Source: Oceanospirillum beijerinckii DSM 7166
GTDB taxonomy: Bacteria > Pseudomonadota > Gammaproteobacteria > Pseudomonadales > Halomonadaceae
DNA: 64,000 nt
Reading direction: 5' to 3'
NCBI RefSeq assembly: GCF_000422425.1
Contig: NZ_AULT01000009.1
Coordinates: 1 to 64,000 of the forward strand
The notes below the pieces were generated by a model. It searched no databases, was not told the origin of the DNA, and saw only the letters and a program-made list of their open reading frames with translations. The first letter of the stretch is position 1. Every line of letters begins with the position of its first letter. This document shows positions 12,664 to 20,454 of this stretch, piece after piece. A program made the translations under genes and the position numbers.

Positions 12664-14010
12664 ATGATCACTGATATCGTCATTCTGGCTGCGGGCCAGG
12701 GCACGCGTATGCGTTCAGCAAAACCTAAGGTACTGCACACCATTGCTGGTAAGCCTATGGTGGAACATGTGATTAATCAGGCGCAGAGCATTCCTGATAG
12801 CCGTATCCACCTGGTGGTGGGGCATGGTGCTGAGCAGGTTAAAGCTGCGTTAAGTGATTACTCTGTAAATTTTGTGACTCAATCAGAGCAGTTGGGCACC
12901 GGTCATGCGGTAGCCCAGGCCCTACCCTCTTTGACCGAAGGCAGTCGGGTACTGATACTTTACGGTGATGTACCACTGACACCGGCCGATGTAATGACCG
13001 CGATGCTCAGTCAGGTCACCGCTAATAGCATGAGTCTGTTAACGGTTGAACTGGCCAATCCTCAGGGTTATGGTCGCATTGTGCGTCAGTCAGGTGCCAT
13101 TACTGCGATTGTTGAGCATAAGGACGCATCGGATGATCAACGCCAGATCCGTGAAATCAATACTGGCATTATGGCGGTCAGCCAATCGCATCTGGCGAAA
13201 TGGTTACCGACCCTTTCCAGTGATAATGCCCAGAGTGAATATTATCTGACAGATATTATTGCCATGGCCGCGAGTGAACAGGTTGCTGTGGTGGGTAGCC
13301 AACCTGCTTTTGAGCAGTTAGTACAAGGGGTTAATAACCGTCAACAGCAGGCGGAACTGGAGCGTTGGTATCAGCGTCAGTTAGCCGAGCAGCTGATGGC
13401 TGAAGGTGCGACGCTGGCTGATCCGGCGCGTATTGATATTCGTGGCGAGCTGAGCACAGGTAGTGATTGTTTTATCGATATTAATACCCTGTTCGAAGGC
13501 AAAGTTGAGCTGGGAAACAATGTTACCGTGGGTGCGAACTGCATCCTGAAAAATTGCACTGTTGCTGATGGCTCTGTGATTGAACCTAATAGCATAATTG
13601 ACCAATCCACGGTGGCAGAAAACTGTACCGTTGGCCCTTATGCCCGACTTCGCCCCGGCACTGAATTAGCCATTGGCGCTAAGATTGGTAACTTTGTGGA
13701 GACTAAGAAAAGCCTCATTGGTGAAGGGGCGAAAGTCAACCACCTGACCTATATTGGTGATGCTGAAATTGGTGCCAAAGTGAATGTGGGAGCCGGCACA
13801 ATTACTTGTAACTATGATGGTGTGAATAAATTTAAAACAGTGGTAGGCTCGGGGGCTTTTATTGGTTCCAACACCTCTCTGGTGGCCCCTGTCTCTGTGG
13901 GTGAGAATGCAGTGATTGGAGCCGGTTCGACCATTACTAAGGACGTTGAAGATAATGCATTATCCGTCGCCCGTGGTCGTCAGCTGACAAAATCAAACTG
14001 GAAGAAATAA
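12664..14010 (+). CDS. glmU: Bifunctional GlmU: GlcN-1-P acetyltransferase / GlcNAc-1-P uridyltransferase
   Basis: Makes UDP-N-acetylglucosamine for peptidoglycan and lipopolysaccharide. The N-terminal pyrophosphorylase domain shows LAAGQGTRMRSAKPKVLH; the C-terminal left-handed beta-helix shows hexapeptide repeats and the acetyltransferase segment HLTYIGDAEIGAKVNVGAGT. The frame can be extended to TTG 12649, but ATG 12664 gives the usual MITDIVILAAG start, so 448 residues are expected. The 121-base upstream gap holds an inverted repeat CCGATAA / TTATCGG (12572-12578, 12605-12611) of unknown role. glmS follows after 18 bases. Confidence 0.97.
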   Translation: MITDIVILAAGQGTRMRSAKPKVLHTIAGKPMVEHVINQAQSIPDSRIHLVVGHGAEQVKAALSDYSVNFVTQSEQLGTGHAVAQALPSLTEGSRVLILYGDVPLTPADVMTAMLSQVTANSMSLLTVELANPQGYGRIVRQSGAITAIVEHKDASDDQRQIREINTGIMAVSQSHLAKWLPTLSSDNAQSEYYLTDIIAMAASEQVAVVGSQPAFEQLVQGVNNRQQQAELERWYQRQLAEQLMAEGATLADPARIDIRGELSTGSDCFIDINTLFEGKVELGNNVTVGANCILKNCTVADGSVIEPNSIIDQSTVAENCTVGPYARLRPGTELAIGAKIGNFVETKKSLIGEGAKVNHLTYIGDAEIGAKVNVGAGTITCNYDGVNKFKTVVGSGAFIGSNTSLVAPVSVGENAVIGAGSTITKDVEDNALSVARGRQLTKSNWKK

Positions 14011-14028
14011 TTACAGGAGCATCCCTCG

Positions 14029-15852
14029 ATGTGTGGCATTGTTGGTGCAATTGCAGCCAGGCCGGTAACTGCTATTTTGCTGGAAGGTCTGAGGCGACTT
14101 GAATACCGCGGTTATGACTCAGCAGGTTTAGCGGTATTTGATGGTGAAGAGATTCAGCGTTTGCGCCGAACCGGTAAGGTTCAAATGCTGGTGGATGCCG
14201 AGCTGCAAGCACCTCTGTCTGGGAGCTTGGGCATTGCCCATACCCGTTGGGCAACTCATGGTAAGCCGACCGAAAACAATGCTCATCCTCATATGTCCGG
14301 TGAGCAACTGGCTATTGTGCATAACGGTATTATTGAGAACTTCGAGCCGTTAAAAGAGGAATTGGTTGCTGAGGGGTATCATTTCAGTTCAGAAACGGAT
14401 ACCGAGGTGATTGCCCACCTGATTGATCGTGCCATTCACTCCGGTGCTGATTTGCAGCAGGCATTTTTAAGCACGGTATCTCAGCTGGAGGGCGCTTTTG
14501 CCCTGGGCGTTATGCACAAGGCTTTCCCTGATCAGATATTGGCTTCCCGAAAAGGTAGCCCTCTGGTGGTGGGTGTCGGCTTGGGTGAAAACTTTATCGC
14601 CTCCGACCAAATGGCTCTGCTACAGGTGACAGATCGCTTTATCTATCTGGAAGAGGGCGATTTTGTTCAGCTGGAAAAAGACAAGATTACTATCTGGGAT
14701 AAAAATCAACAGCTTGTTGAGCGCCCGATTAAGGTGTTCGAGCATAATTTGTCGGTGGCGGATAAAGGTGAATTCCGTCACTTTATGATGAAAGAGATCT
14801 ACGAGCAGCCGGAAGTTGTAAAGGCCACATTACAAGGCCGTATTACCGAAGATCGTCTATTGGAGCAGGCCTTTGGCAATGGGGCTTCTGAACTTTTTGA
14901 TCAGGTAAGACAAGTGCAAATCATTGCATGCGGTACCAGTTATCATGCTGGCCTGGTGGCAAAATATTGGCTGGAAGATATTGCGGGTATGCCTTGTGCC
15001 GTGGAAGTGGCCAGTGAGTTCCGTTATCGCAAGACTGTAATTGCAGACAATACCCTGTTCCTGACCATCTCTCAGTCTGGTGAAACTGCGGATACTCTGG
15101 CGGCACTGCGCGCGGTCAAAGATCAGGTCTTAGCCAGTTTGACGATCTGTAATGTGCCAGGCAGTTCGCTTGTACGGGAATCGGATCTGTCGCTGATGAC
15201 TAACGCCGGTCCTGAAATTGGTGTGGCATCAACCAAAGCTTTTACCACTCAGTTGGTTGCCCTGCTGCTGCTGACCATTGCTTTGGGCCGCCGTAATGGC
15301 CTGAGTGAGCAACAGGAAGCAGAGATTATAGGACACCTGCATCAGCTTCCGGCTTTACTGTTGGCCAGTGTGCGCCTGGACAAAAATGTTGAGCTGTTGG
15401 CTCAGGATTTTGCCGAGAAAAATCACGCACTTTTCCTGGGTCGGGGCGCACTGTATCCAGTGGCGATGGAAGGTGCTCTGAAGCTGAAAGAGATCTCTTA
15501 TATTCATGCCGAAGCTTACCCCGCTGGAGAACTCAAGCATGGTCCACTGGCTCTGGTTGATAAGGAGATGCCGGTAGTCACTGTTGCTCCTAACAATGCT
15601 TTGCTGGATAAGCTAAAAGCCAATCTGCAGGAAGTGAAGGCTCGTGGTGGGGAGTTGTTTGTCTTTGCGGGTATCGACCGAATCCAGTCAGAGGAAGGCT
15701 TAAAGGTTGAGCAAATGCCGGATGTGCCGGAGATTCTGGCTCCGATAGTGTATACGATACCTCTACAGCTGCTAAGCTACCATGCGGCTGTACTGAAAGG
15801 CACCGATGTAGATCAGCCAAGAAACCTGGCTAAGTCGGTGACCGTCGAATAA
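14029..15852 (+). CDS. glmS: Glutamine--fructose-6-phosphate aminotransferase (isomerising) GlmS
   Basis: Produces glucosamine-6-phosphate, the first committed step of amino-sugar synthesis. The catalytic cysteine is residue 2 (MCGIVGAIAAR), exposed after Met removal. The Ntn amidotransferase domain (HTRWATHGKPTENNAHPH) is followed by two SIS sugar-phosphate domains (CGTSYHAGLVAKYWLE; SQSGETADTLAALR) and the terminal PRNLAKSVTVE. The 607 residues match E. coli (609). A clean ACAGGAG site precedes ATG 14029. It forms an operon with glmU. Confidence 0.98.
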   Translation: MCGIVGAIAARPVTAILLEGLRRLEYRGYDSAGLAVFDGEEIQRLRRTGKVQMLVDAELQAPLSGSLGIAHTRWATHGKPTENNAHPHMSGEQLAIVHNGIIENFEPLKEELVAEGYHFSSETDTEVIAHLIDRAIHSGADLQQAFLSTVSQLEGAFALGVMHKAFPDQILASRKGSPLVVGVGLGENFIASDQMALLQVTDRFIYLEEGDFVQLEKDKITIWDKNQQLVERPIKVFEHNLSVADKGEFRHFMMKEIYEQPEVVKATLQGRITEDRLLEQAFGNGASELFDQVRQVQIIACGTSYHAGLVAKYWLEDIAGMPCAVEVASEFRYRKTVIADNTLFLTISQSGETADTLAALRAVKDQVLASLTICNVPGSSLVRESDLSLMTNAGPEIGVASTKAFTTQLVALLLLTIALGRRNGLSEQQEAEIIGHLHQLPALLLASVRLDKNVELLAQDFAEKNHALFLGRGALYPVAMEGALKLKEISYIHAEAYPAGELKHGPLALVDKEMPVVTVAPNNALLDKLKANLQEVKARGGELFVFAGIDRIQSEEGLKVEQMPDVPEILAPIVYTIPLQLLSYHAAVLKGTDVDQPRNLAKSVTVE

Positions 15853-15861
15853 GGCCATCAC

Positions 15862-15905
15862 CGGGCGTTGAATCTAGAATTTTTAACCTAGTACTTCAGC
15901 GCCCG
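15862..15905 (+). terminator. Stem-loop after glmS, possible terminator or RNA element
   Basis: CGGGCGTTGAA (15862-15872) can pair with TTCAGCGCCCG (15895-15905) with one G-U pair around a 22-base loop. No T-run follows, so intrinsic termination is uncertain; it could equally be a 3' RNA stabiliser between the convergent glmS and the small gene on the other strand. Confidence 0.4.
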
Positions 15906-15952
15906 AAGCCCTACGGTTGTATGATCAGAAAAAAATTAAAAGAAGATAGTCG

Positions 15953-16168
15953 TCAATGTCCGTCAACATCGTCCTCGTCGTCGAAGCGGTAATCATCGAT
16001 CTCTTCAACTAACTTTTTCTTTTCAAAATGTTTTTCAATGCCGCGCCGGGCTTCCAGCTGTTTCAGCGCTTCATTTTTCTTACGTTGTTCGTGCTCTTCT
16101 ACTTCCATCGACATGAAAATATCAAAGATCTGGTTTTTTACTTGGTCCAGACTCTGGTTGTTTCTCAT
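15953..16168 (-). CDS. Small acidic protein, possibly PA3496-like
   Basis: A 71-residue, highly charged protein. The central EARRGIEKHFEKKKLVEEID resembles the short motif of small gammaproteobacterial proteins annotated as the PA3496 family (putative envelope integrity), as far as I recall. The tail is aspartate/glutamate-rich (DDEDDVDG). No membrane segment or signal peptide is seen. ATG 16168 is preceded on the minus strand by GAGGAGGATGC, a strong ribosome binding site, which supports a real gene. It is divergent from the HexR-like regulator, with a shared upstream region of 173 bases. The function is unknown. Confidence 0.6.
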   Translation of the reverse strand: MRNNQSLDQVKNQIFDIFMSMEVEEHEQRKKNEALKQLEARRGIEKHFEKKKLVEEIDDYRFDDEDDVDGH

Positions 16169-16341
16169 ATCAGCATCCTCCTCTATGGTTTGAGAGGTTA
16201 GGTCGAGATTAAGGTTGACAACCCATGCACTGTAATATAACGCTTATTAAAAAGTAGTGACAAGTCTGTTATGAATTTACGACAACAATAAAATATGACG
16301 GTTCGTAAAAGTTACAGGTAGAATAAGAAGAGTATTCGACT

Positions 16342-17214
16342 TTGGTAACCAGTGGTAAGCCGGTGAAAGATAACATTCTGGAAAAGATCAAAAATTCACA
16401 AACCCAGTTCCGTCGCTCTGAACAGAAAGTGGCGGATTATGTGTTGAGTTATGCCAATGAAGTGATTCATATGCGCATTGTTGACCTGGCCACTGAAGCC
16501 AATGTCAGTGAGCCGACGGTGGTGCGCTTCTGTCGTGCATTGGACTGCGATGGCTTCCAGGACTTTAAACTGCGACTGGCTCAGGTCTTAGCCAAAGAGA
16601 CCCGTTTCGCCCAGTTCTCCATGAAGGAGGATGATTCGGTTGATGATTTTACCAACAGTATTTTTGATACTACGGCCAGTGCTTTGCTGTCGGTAAAAAA
16701 CCGGATTGATGTGAAGATGGTGCAGAAGGCGATCAGTCTGCTGACGAGCTCCAAACGGGTGGAGTTTTTTGGTTTTGGCGCTTCAGGTGCCGTAGCCACT
16801 GATGCGCAACATAAATTCTTCCGTTTGCAGATGTCGACAGCGGCTTACTCGGACCCTCATATGCAGAATATGTCAGCGGTGACACTGACCGATACTGATG
16901 TGGTTGTTGCCATCTCTCAGACAGGCCGGACTAAAGCGCTGTTGCAAAGCATTCAACTGGTGCGTGAAGCCGGTGCCAATGTGATTGCACTATGCCCGAG
17001 TGGCTCTCCTCTGGCGGAGCTGGCCACGATCCCGCTGTATATTGATGTACCGGAAGATACTGAGATCTATACCCCGATGACTTCCCGTATTGCTCATCTG
17101 GTAGTGATTGATGTATTAGCGGTAGGTGTAGCTAAGATGCGTGATCCTAGGCTGGCAGAGCATTTAAAGGCGGTTAAGCGCAGTTTGCATTCATTGCGTA
17201 TGCAGGAAGGTTAG
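16342..17214 (+). CDS. hexR: HexR-like RpiR-family transcriptional regulator
   Basis: DNA-binding regulator of central carbon metabolism; HexR proteins respond to KDPG. The N-terminal HTH_6 domain shows SEQKVADYVLSYANEVIHMR and ANVSEPTVVRFCRALDCDGF. The SIS sugar-phosphate domain (about residues 130-260) shows FGFGASGAVATDAQHKFFRL and ISQTGRTKALLQSI. It is 290 residues if started at TTG 16342, which has AAGAAGAG eight bases upstream; GTG 16363 is an alternative start. In other gammaproteobacteria hexR often sits beside zwf/pgl or edd, which are absent here. Family assignment is firm; the HexR name is likely. Confidence 0.85.
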   Translation: MVTSGKPVKDNILEKIKNSQTQFRRSEQKVADYVLSYANEVIHMRIVDLATEANVSEPTVVRFCRALDCDGFQDFKLRLAQVLAKETRFAQFSMKEDDSVDDFTNSIFDTTASALLSVKNRIDVKMVQKAISLLTSSKRVEFFGFGASGAVATDAQHKFFRLQMSTAAYSDPHMQNMSAVTLTDTDVVVAISQTGRTKALLQSIQLVREAGANVIALCPSGSPLAELATIPLYIDVPEDTEIYTPMTSRIAHLVVIDVLAVGVAKMRDPRLAEHLKAVKRSLHSLRMQEG

Positions 17215-17249
17215 ATTTGTCAGGTTTGAAGCTAGAATGAAAGACAAAT

Positions 17250-17280
17250 ACAACAGGCTGCCTTATGGGTAGCCTGTTGT
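17250..17280 (+). terminator. Stem-loop between hexR and the GGDEF/EAL gene, probable terminator
   Basis: ACAACAGGCT (17250-17259) pairs perfectly with AGCCTGTTGT (17271-17280). The following T-content is modest (GTTTG), so strength is uncertain. It lies 35 bases after hexR, on the hexR side of the heptamer repeat that trails the convergent gene. Confidence 0.55.
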
Positions 17281-17312
17281 GTTTGAAAACTAAACATCAC
17301 AACGTTGTCCAG

Positions 17313-17396
17313 CCTCCAGCCTCCAGCCTCCAGCCTCCAGCCTCCAGCCTCCAGCCTCCAGCCTCCAGCCTCCAGCCTCCAGCATCCAGCATCCAG
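17313..17396. repeat. Tandem heptamer repeat, 12 units
   Basis: Ten perfect CCTCCAG units (17313-17382) are followed by two CATCCAG variants (17383-17396), ending two bases before the stop codon of the converging GGDEF/EAL gene. On the minus strand it reads as CTGGAGG units directly 3' of that gene. The edge CAGCCTTAAG resembles the isolated motif CAGCCTTAAGCCTCCAG near 384-400, so a dispersed family is possible. The function is unknown. Confidence 0.95.
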
Positions 17397-17398
17397 CC

Positions 17399-20353
17399 TT
17401 AAGCGTTAAAATTCTCCACCAGCTCAAAGAAGGTCTGTGCCGGTACAGGTGGGCTGATATAGAACCCCTGAGCATAGTCGCAGTTCTGACTGGTCAGAAA
17501 CTCCAGTTGTGCCCTTGTTTCCACCCCTTCGGCAACAATCTTCATATCCAGATTATGGCCCAGGGCGATAATCGCCTTGGTGAGAGTTGCTTGCTGCGGG
17601 TCTGAGCTATGGATATCTTTCAGGAAGCTACGATCGACTTTAAGAATATCCAGCGGGAAGCGCTGAAGATAGCTTAGGGAAGAGTAACCGGTACCAAAAT
17701 CATCAATGGCCAGGGTCACGCCCAGTGCTTTGATCTTTTCCAGCGTTTTTATGGTGTGCTCAGGGTCTTCAATTAACGAACTTTCGGTCAACTCCAGTTC
17801 GATCAGCTCCGGTGGGATATTGGCATCCTGAATACTTTGCCGCACAAAGCCAACCAGATCACCATGCAGCAGCTGTTGGGCCGCGAGATTGACCGAAAGC
17901 TTTATATGCATGCCTTTATCCAACCATTCACGGATCTGCTGGCAGGATTTGATAAAGACTTGCTCGCCAATGGGGGAGATCAGGCCGGTCTCTTCAGCGA
18001 TCGGAATAAAAGAACCCGGTGATATCAGACCTGACTCCGGGTGATTCCAGCGCACCAAAGCTTCGGCTTCTGTAATACGGTTTTCTTTCAGGCAGACTTT
18101 AGGCTGGTAATAGACACAGAGTTCATCTCTTTGCAGGGCTTTGCGCAGGTCATTTTCCATCTTCAGCCGCTCCAGAGAGCCGGTCTGTAACTCTTCGGTA
18201 TAAAACTCGATCCCTGAGCCGCCCAGCTGTTTGACCTTATTACGGGCCAGATCCGCCTGATTGACCAGAATATTGAGCCCGCGGGTATGTTTTGGGAACA
18301 GGCTAATGCCAATGCTGCTGGAAACGATCAGCTCATGCTCATCGATCATATAAGGGGTATGGACCAGCTCTGAGACCTGCTGTGCCAGTTTTACCACCTC
18401 GTCCTGACTGTTATATTGATCCAGAATCAGGGCAAATTCATCGGCACCCAAACGGGCGATAGTATCCACCTGATGCACATGGGTCGTTAAGCGATTGGCG
18501 AGCTCTTGCAGCAACTGATCGCCGACATCATGACCCAATGTATTGTTAATTGCCTTAAAGCGGTCGATATCAAGCAGTAGCAGTGCCACCTTGGAACGAT
18601 TCGGGCGGGCATGATTGATCGCCATATGCAGACGATCTTTAAACAGATTACGGTTGGCCACACCGGTCAGGTCATCATAATTTGCCAGATAACTGAGCTT
18701 CTCTTCCGCTTTTTTACGCTGGGTCAGGTCGGAGAACATGCCTACATAGTGGGATTTCTCACCCTGCTGGGAAGTGACCCGGTAAACCTTTAGCCATTCC
18801 GGGAAGACATCACCATTTTTCCGTTGTTCAACTAATTCGCCTTCCCAGGCTCCAAGCTGCAACAGCTGCTGTTTAATTCGTTCCGTAAGTGCGGTATCCA
18901 TCTGCCAGAGCGGGCTGCTATCAAAAGCTTGTCCCTGCAACTCTTTACTGTTGTAGCCTGTGATTTGCTGGAAAGCCTGGTTGATGGTGGTGATCTGGAA
19001 GTGCTCATCCAGAATAAAGACGGCTTCGCTGGAGCTTTCAAATGCCTGCCAGGCTAATCTCAGCTTTTCATCGGTTTTAACCTGATCGGTAATGTCCCGT
19101 CGAGTACCGATCATCTTCAGGGCTTTACCCGTGCTGTCGCGTTCTATCACCCGGCCACTGTCTTCCAGCCAGCGCCATTCGCCGGACTTATGTTCAATAC
19201 GGAACTGGGATTTAAATTGTTCGGTCGTGCCCTTTAGATTAGCAATCAGTGCCCGGCGCATGGAGGGGTAATCATCGGGATGTACCAGAGGCTTAAGGTG
19301 CCCCATAAAATGCGGGACCTCCCGGTCTGAATAGCCAAACAGTTGCTCAAAGTGGGAGTGAAAGATCTCATCGGTACTCAGATCCCACTCCCATAAGCCC
19401 AGTTGGCTGGCTTCTACGGCTTTACTGTAACGTTGGCGGCTTTTCTCCAGTTCGAGACTGGTTTGCCGTTGTTGCTCTATGGCGGATTGGAGCTTCTGAT
19501 TACTTTGCGACAGCGCCAGGGTACGATCTTCGACTTGTTGCTCCAGCGTCAGCTGTGCCTGTTGCAGTTGATGTTCTGTTTGGCGGCGATACTGAATCTC
19601 CTGTTCCAGTTGCTGGTTTAACGCTTCGGTGCGGGCCTGCTCTTTCGCCATCGTTTCCAATAACTGTTGGTTATGTACTTTTGCGGATAAAGAATCTTTT
19701 AAAAACAGGTGATTACGCCATGATGCATACAGCAGAAAGGCCAGGAAAATAGTCAGTATATAGGGTGAAATTAAAGGATTTGGGCTGATAAACTCGGTAA
19801 TAATCAAGGGCAAAAAAGCAGGTAGCACAAAGCCCAGATAGGTCATCAGAATGGCCGAGAAGATGGCACTGGCATAAAGGGCCAAACCCGTCATACAAAT
19901 GGCTACGGCAGATTGATGAAATAAACTGTCTTCAGGAGTAAGAAAGGTGATCAATATGCCCCAACAGCTGCCCACGAGTACGCCGCCTAAGGTAAAGAGC
20001 TTTTTCCAGTGTTGCAGTGACTTAGGAGCATTATCACATTGGCGGTTAAACTTTTTATTCAGCTGAATGCCGCCAAAGGTGAGCAGGGCATAACACACCA
20101 ACCAGGTGATCAGAATAGGGTGCGCTTGATAACTCCAGAGTAAAGTACAGCAGACCAGAGCGCAGCCCATGCCGAGTTGATAATAGGTATTGGAGTCCCG
20201 GTACAGCAGAGACGCTTGCTCTTTCAGCAAGGATGGATTTGCTGCAGATACAGACGAACTCGCCTGCTCCTGAGAAGATCTGGCTTGAGTCATATCGGTT
20301 TGGGGTCTTGGTGTTGTTGTTATTTTGAGTACTTCCCTGATGGGCATAACCAT
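17399..20353 (-). CDS. Membrane-bound PAS-GGDEF-EAL protein (cyclic di-GMP phosphodiesterase, degenerate cyclase)
   Basis: Predicted c-di-GMP turnover enzyme in the inner membrane. The N-terminus has about six hydrophobic segments, then a glutamine-rich coiled coil and two PAS domains (about residues 320-440 and 450-570). A GGDEF domain carries RLGADEFALIL, so the signature is GADEF rather than GGDEF. A C-terminal EAL domain has intact EALVRW, ELTESSL, IDDFGTGYSSLSYL and KVDRSF. EAL activity is likely; diguanylate cyclase activity is doubtful and the domain may be a GTP sensor. The frame could open at 20404, but ATG 20353 has AGAGGGA at suitable spacing, giving 984 residues and a 101-base divergent spacer to uvrD. 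Confidence 0.9.
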   Translation of the reverse strand: MVMPIREVLKITTTPRPQTDMTQARSSQEQASSSVSAANPSLLKEQASLLYRDSNTYYQLGMGCALVCCTLLWSYQAHPILITWLVCYALLTFGGIQLNKKFNRQCDNAPKSLQHWKKLFTLGGVLVGSCWGILITFLTPEDSLFHQSAVAICMTGLALYASAIFSAILMTYLGFVLPAFLPLIITEFISPNPLISPYILTIFLAFLLYASWRNHLFLKDSLSAKVHNQQLLETMAKEQARTEALNQQLEQEIQYRRQTEHQLQQAQLTLEQQVEDRTLALSQSNQKLQSAIEQQRQTSLELEKSRQRYSKAVEASQLGLWEWDLSTDEIFHSHFEQLFGYSDREVPHFMGHLKPLVHPDDYPSMRRALIANLKGTTEQFKSQFRIEHKSGEWRWLEDSGRVIERDSTGKALKMIGTRRDITDQVKTDEKLRLAWQAFESSSEAVFILDEHFQITTINQAFQQITGYNSKELQGQAFDSSPLWQMDTALTERIKQQLLQLGAWEGELVEQRKNGDVFPEWLKVYRVTSQQGEKSHYVGMFSDLTQRKKAEEKLSYLANYDDLTGVANRNLFKDRLHMAINHARPNRSKVALLLLDIDRFKAINNTLGHDVGDQLLQELANRLTTHVHQVDTIARLGADEFALILDQYNSQDEVVKLAQQVSELVHTPYMIDEHELIVSSSIGISLFPKHTRGLNILVNQADLARNKVKQLGGSGIEFYTEELQTGSLERLKMENDLRKALQRDELCVYYQPKVCLKENRITEAEALVRWNHPESGLISPGSFIPIAEETGLISPIGEQVFIKSCQQIREWLDKGMHIKLSVNLAAQQLLHGDLVGFVRQSIQDANIPPELIELELTESSLIEDPEHTIKTLEKIKALGVTLAIDDFGTGYSSLSYLQRFPLDILKVDRSFLKDIHSSDPQQATLTKAIIALGHNLDMKIVAEGVETRAQLEFLTSQNCDYAQGFYISPPVPAQTFFELVENFNA

Positions 20354-20454
20354 AACAGATCCCTCTGATAGGAAGAACTGCTGCATAAAGGTTTTCGGTA
20401 ACATATTGTGATAGAGTTTGGCTTTATTTCAGCGGCTATCAATACTGGAAAGCA

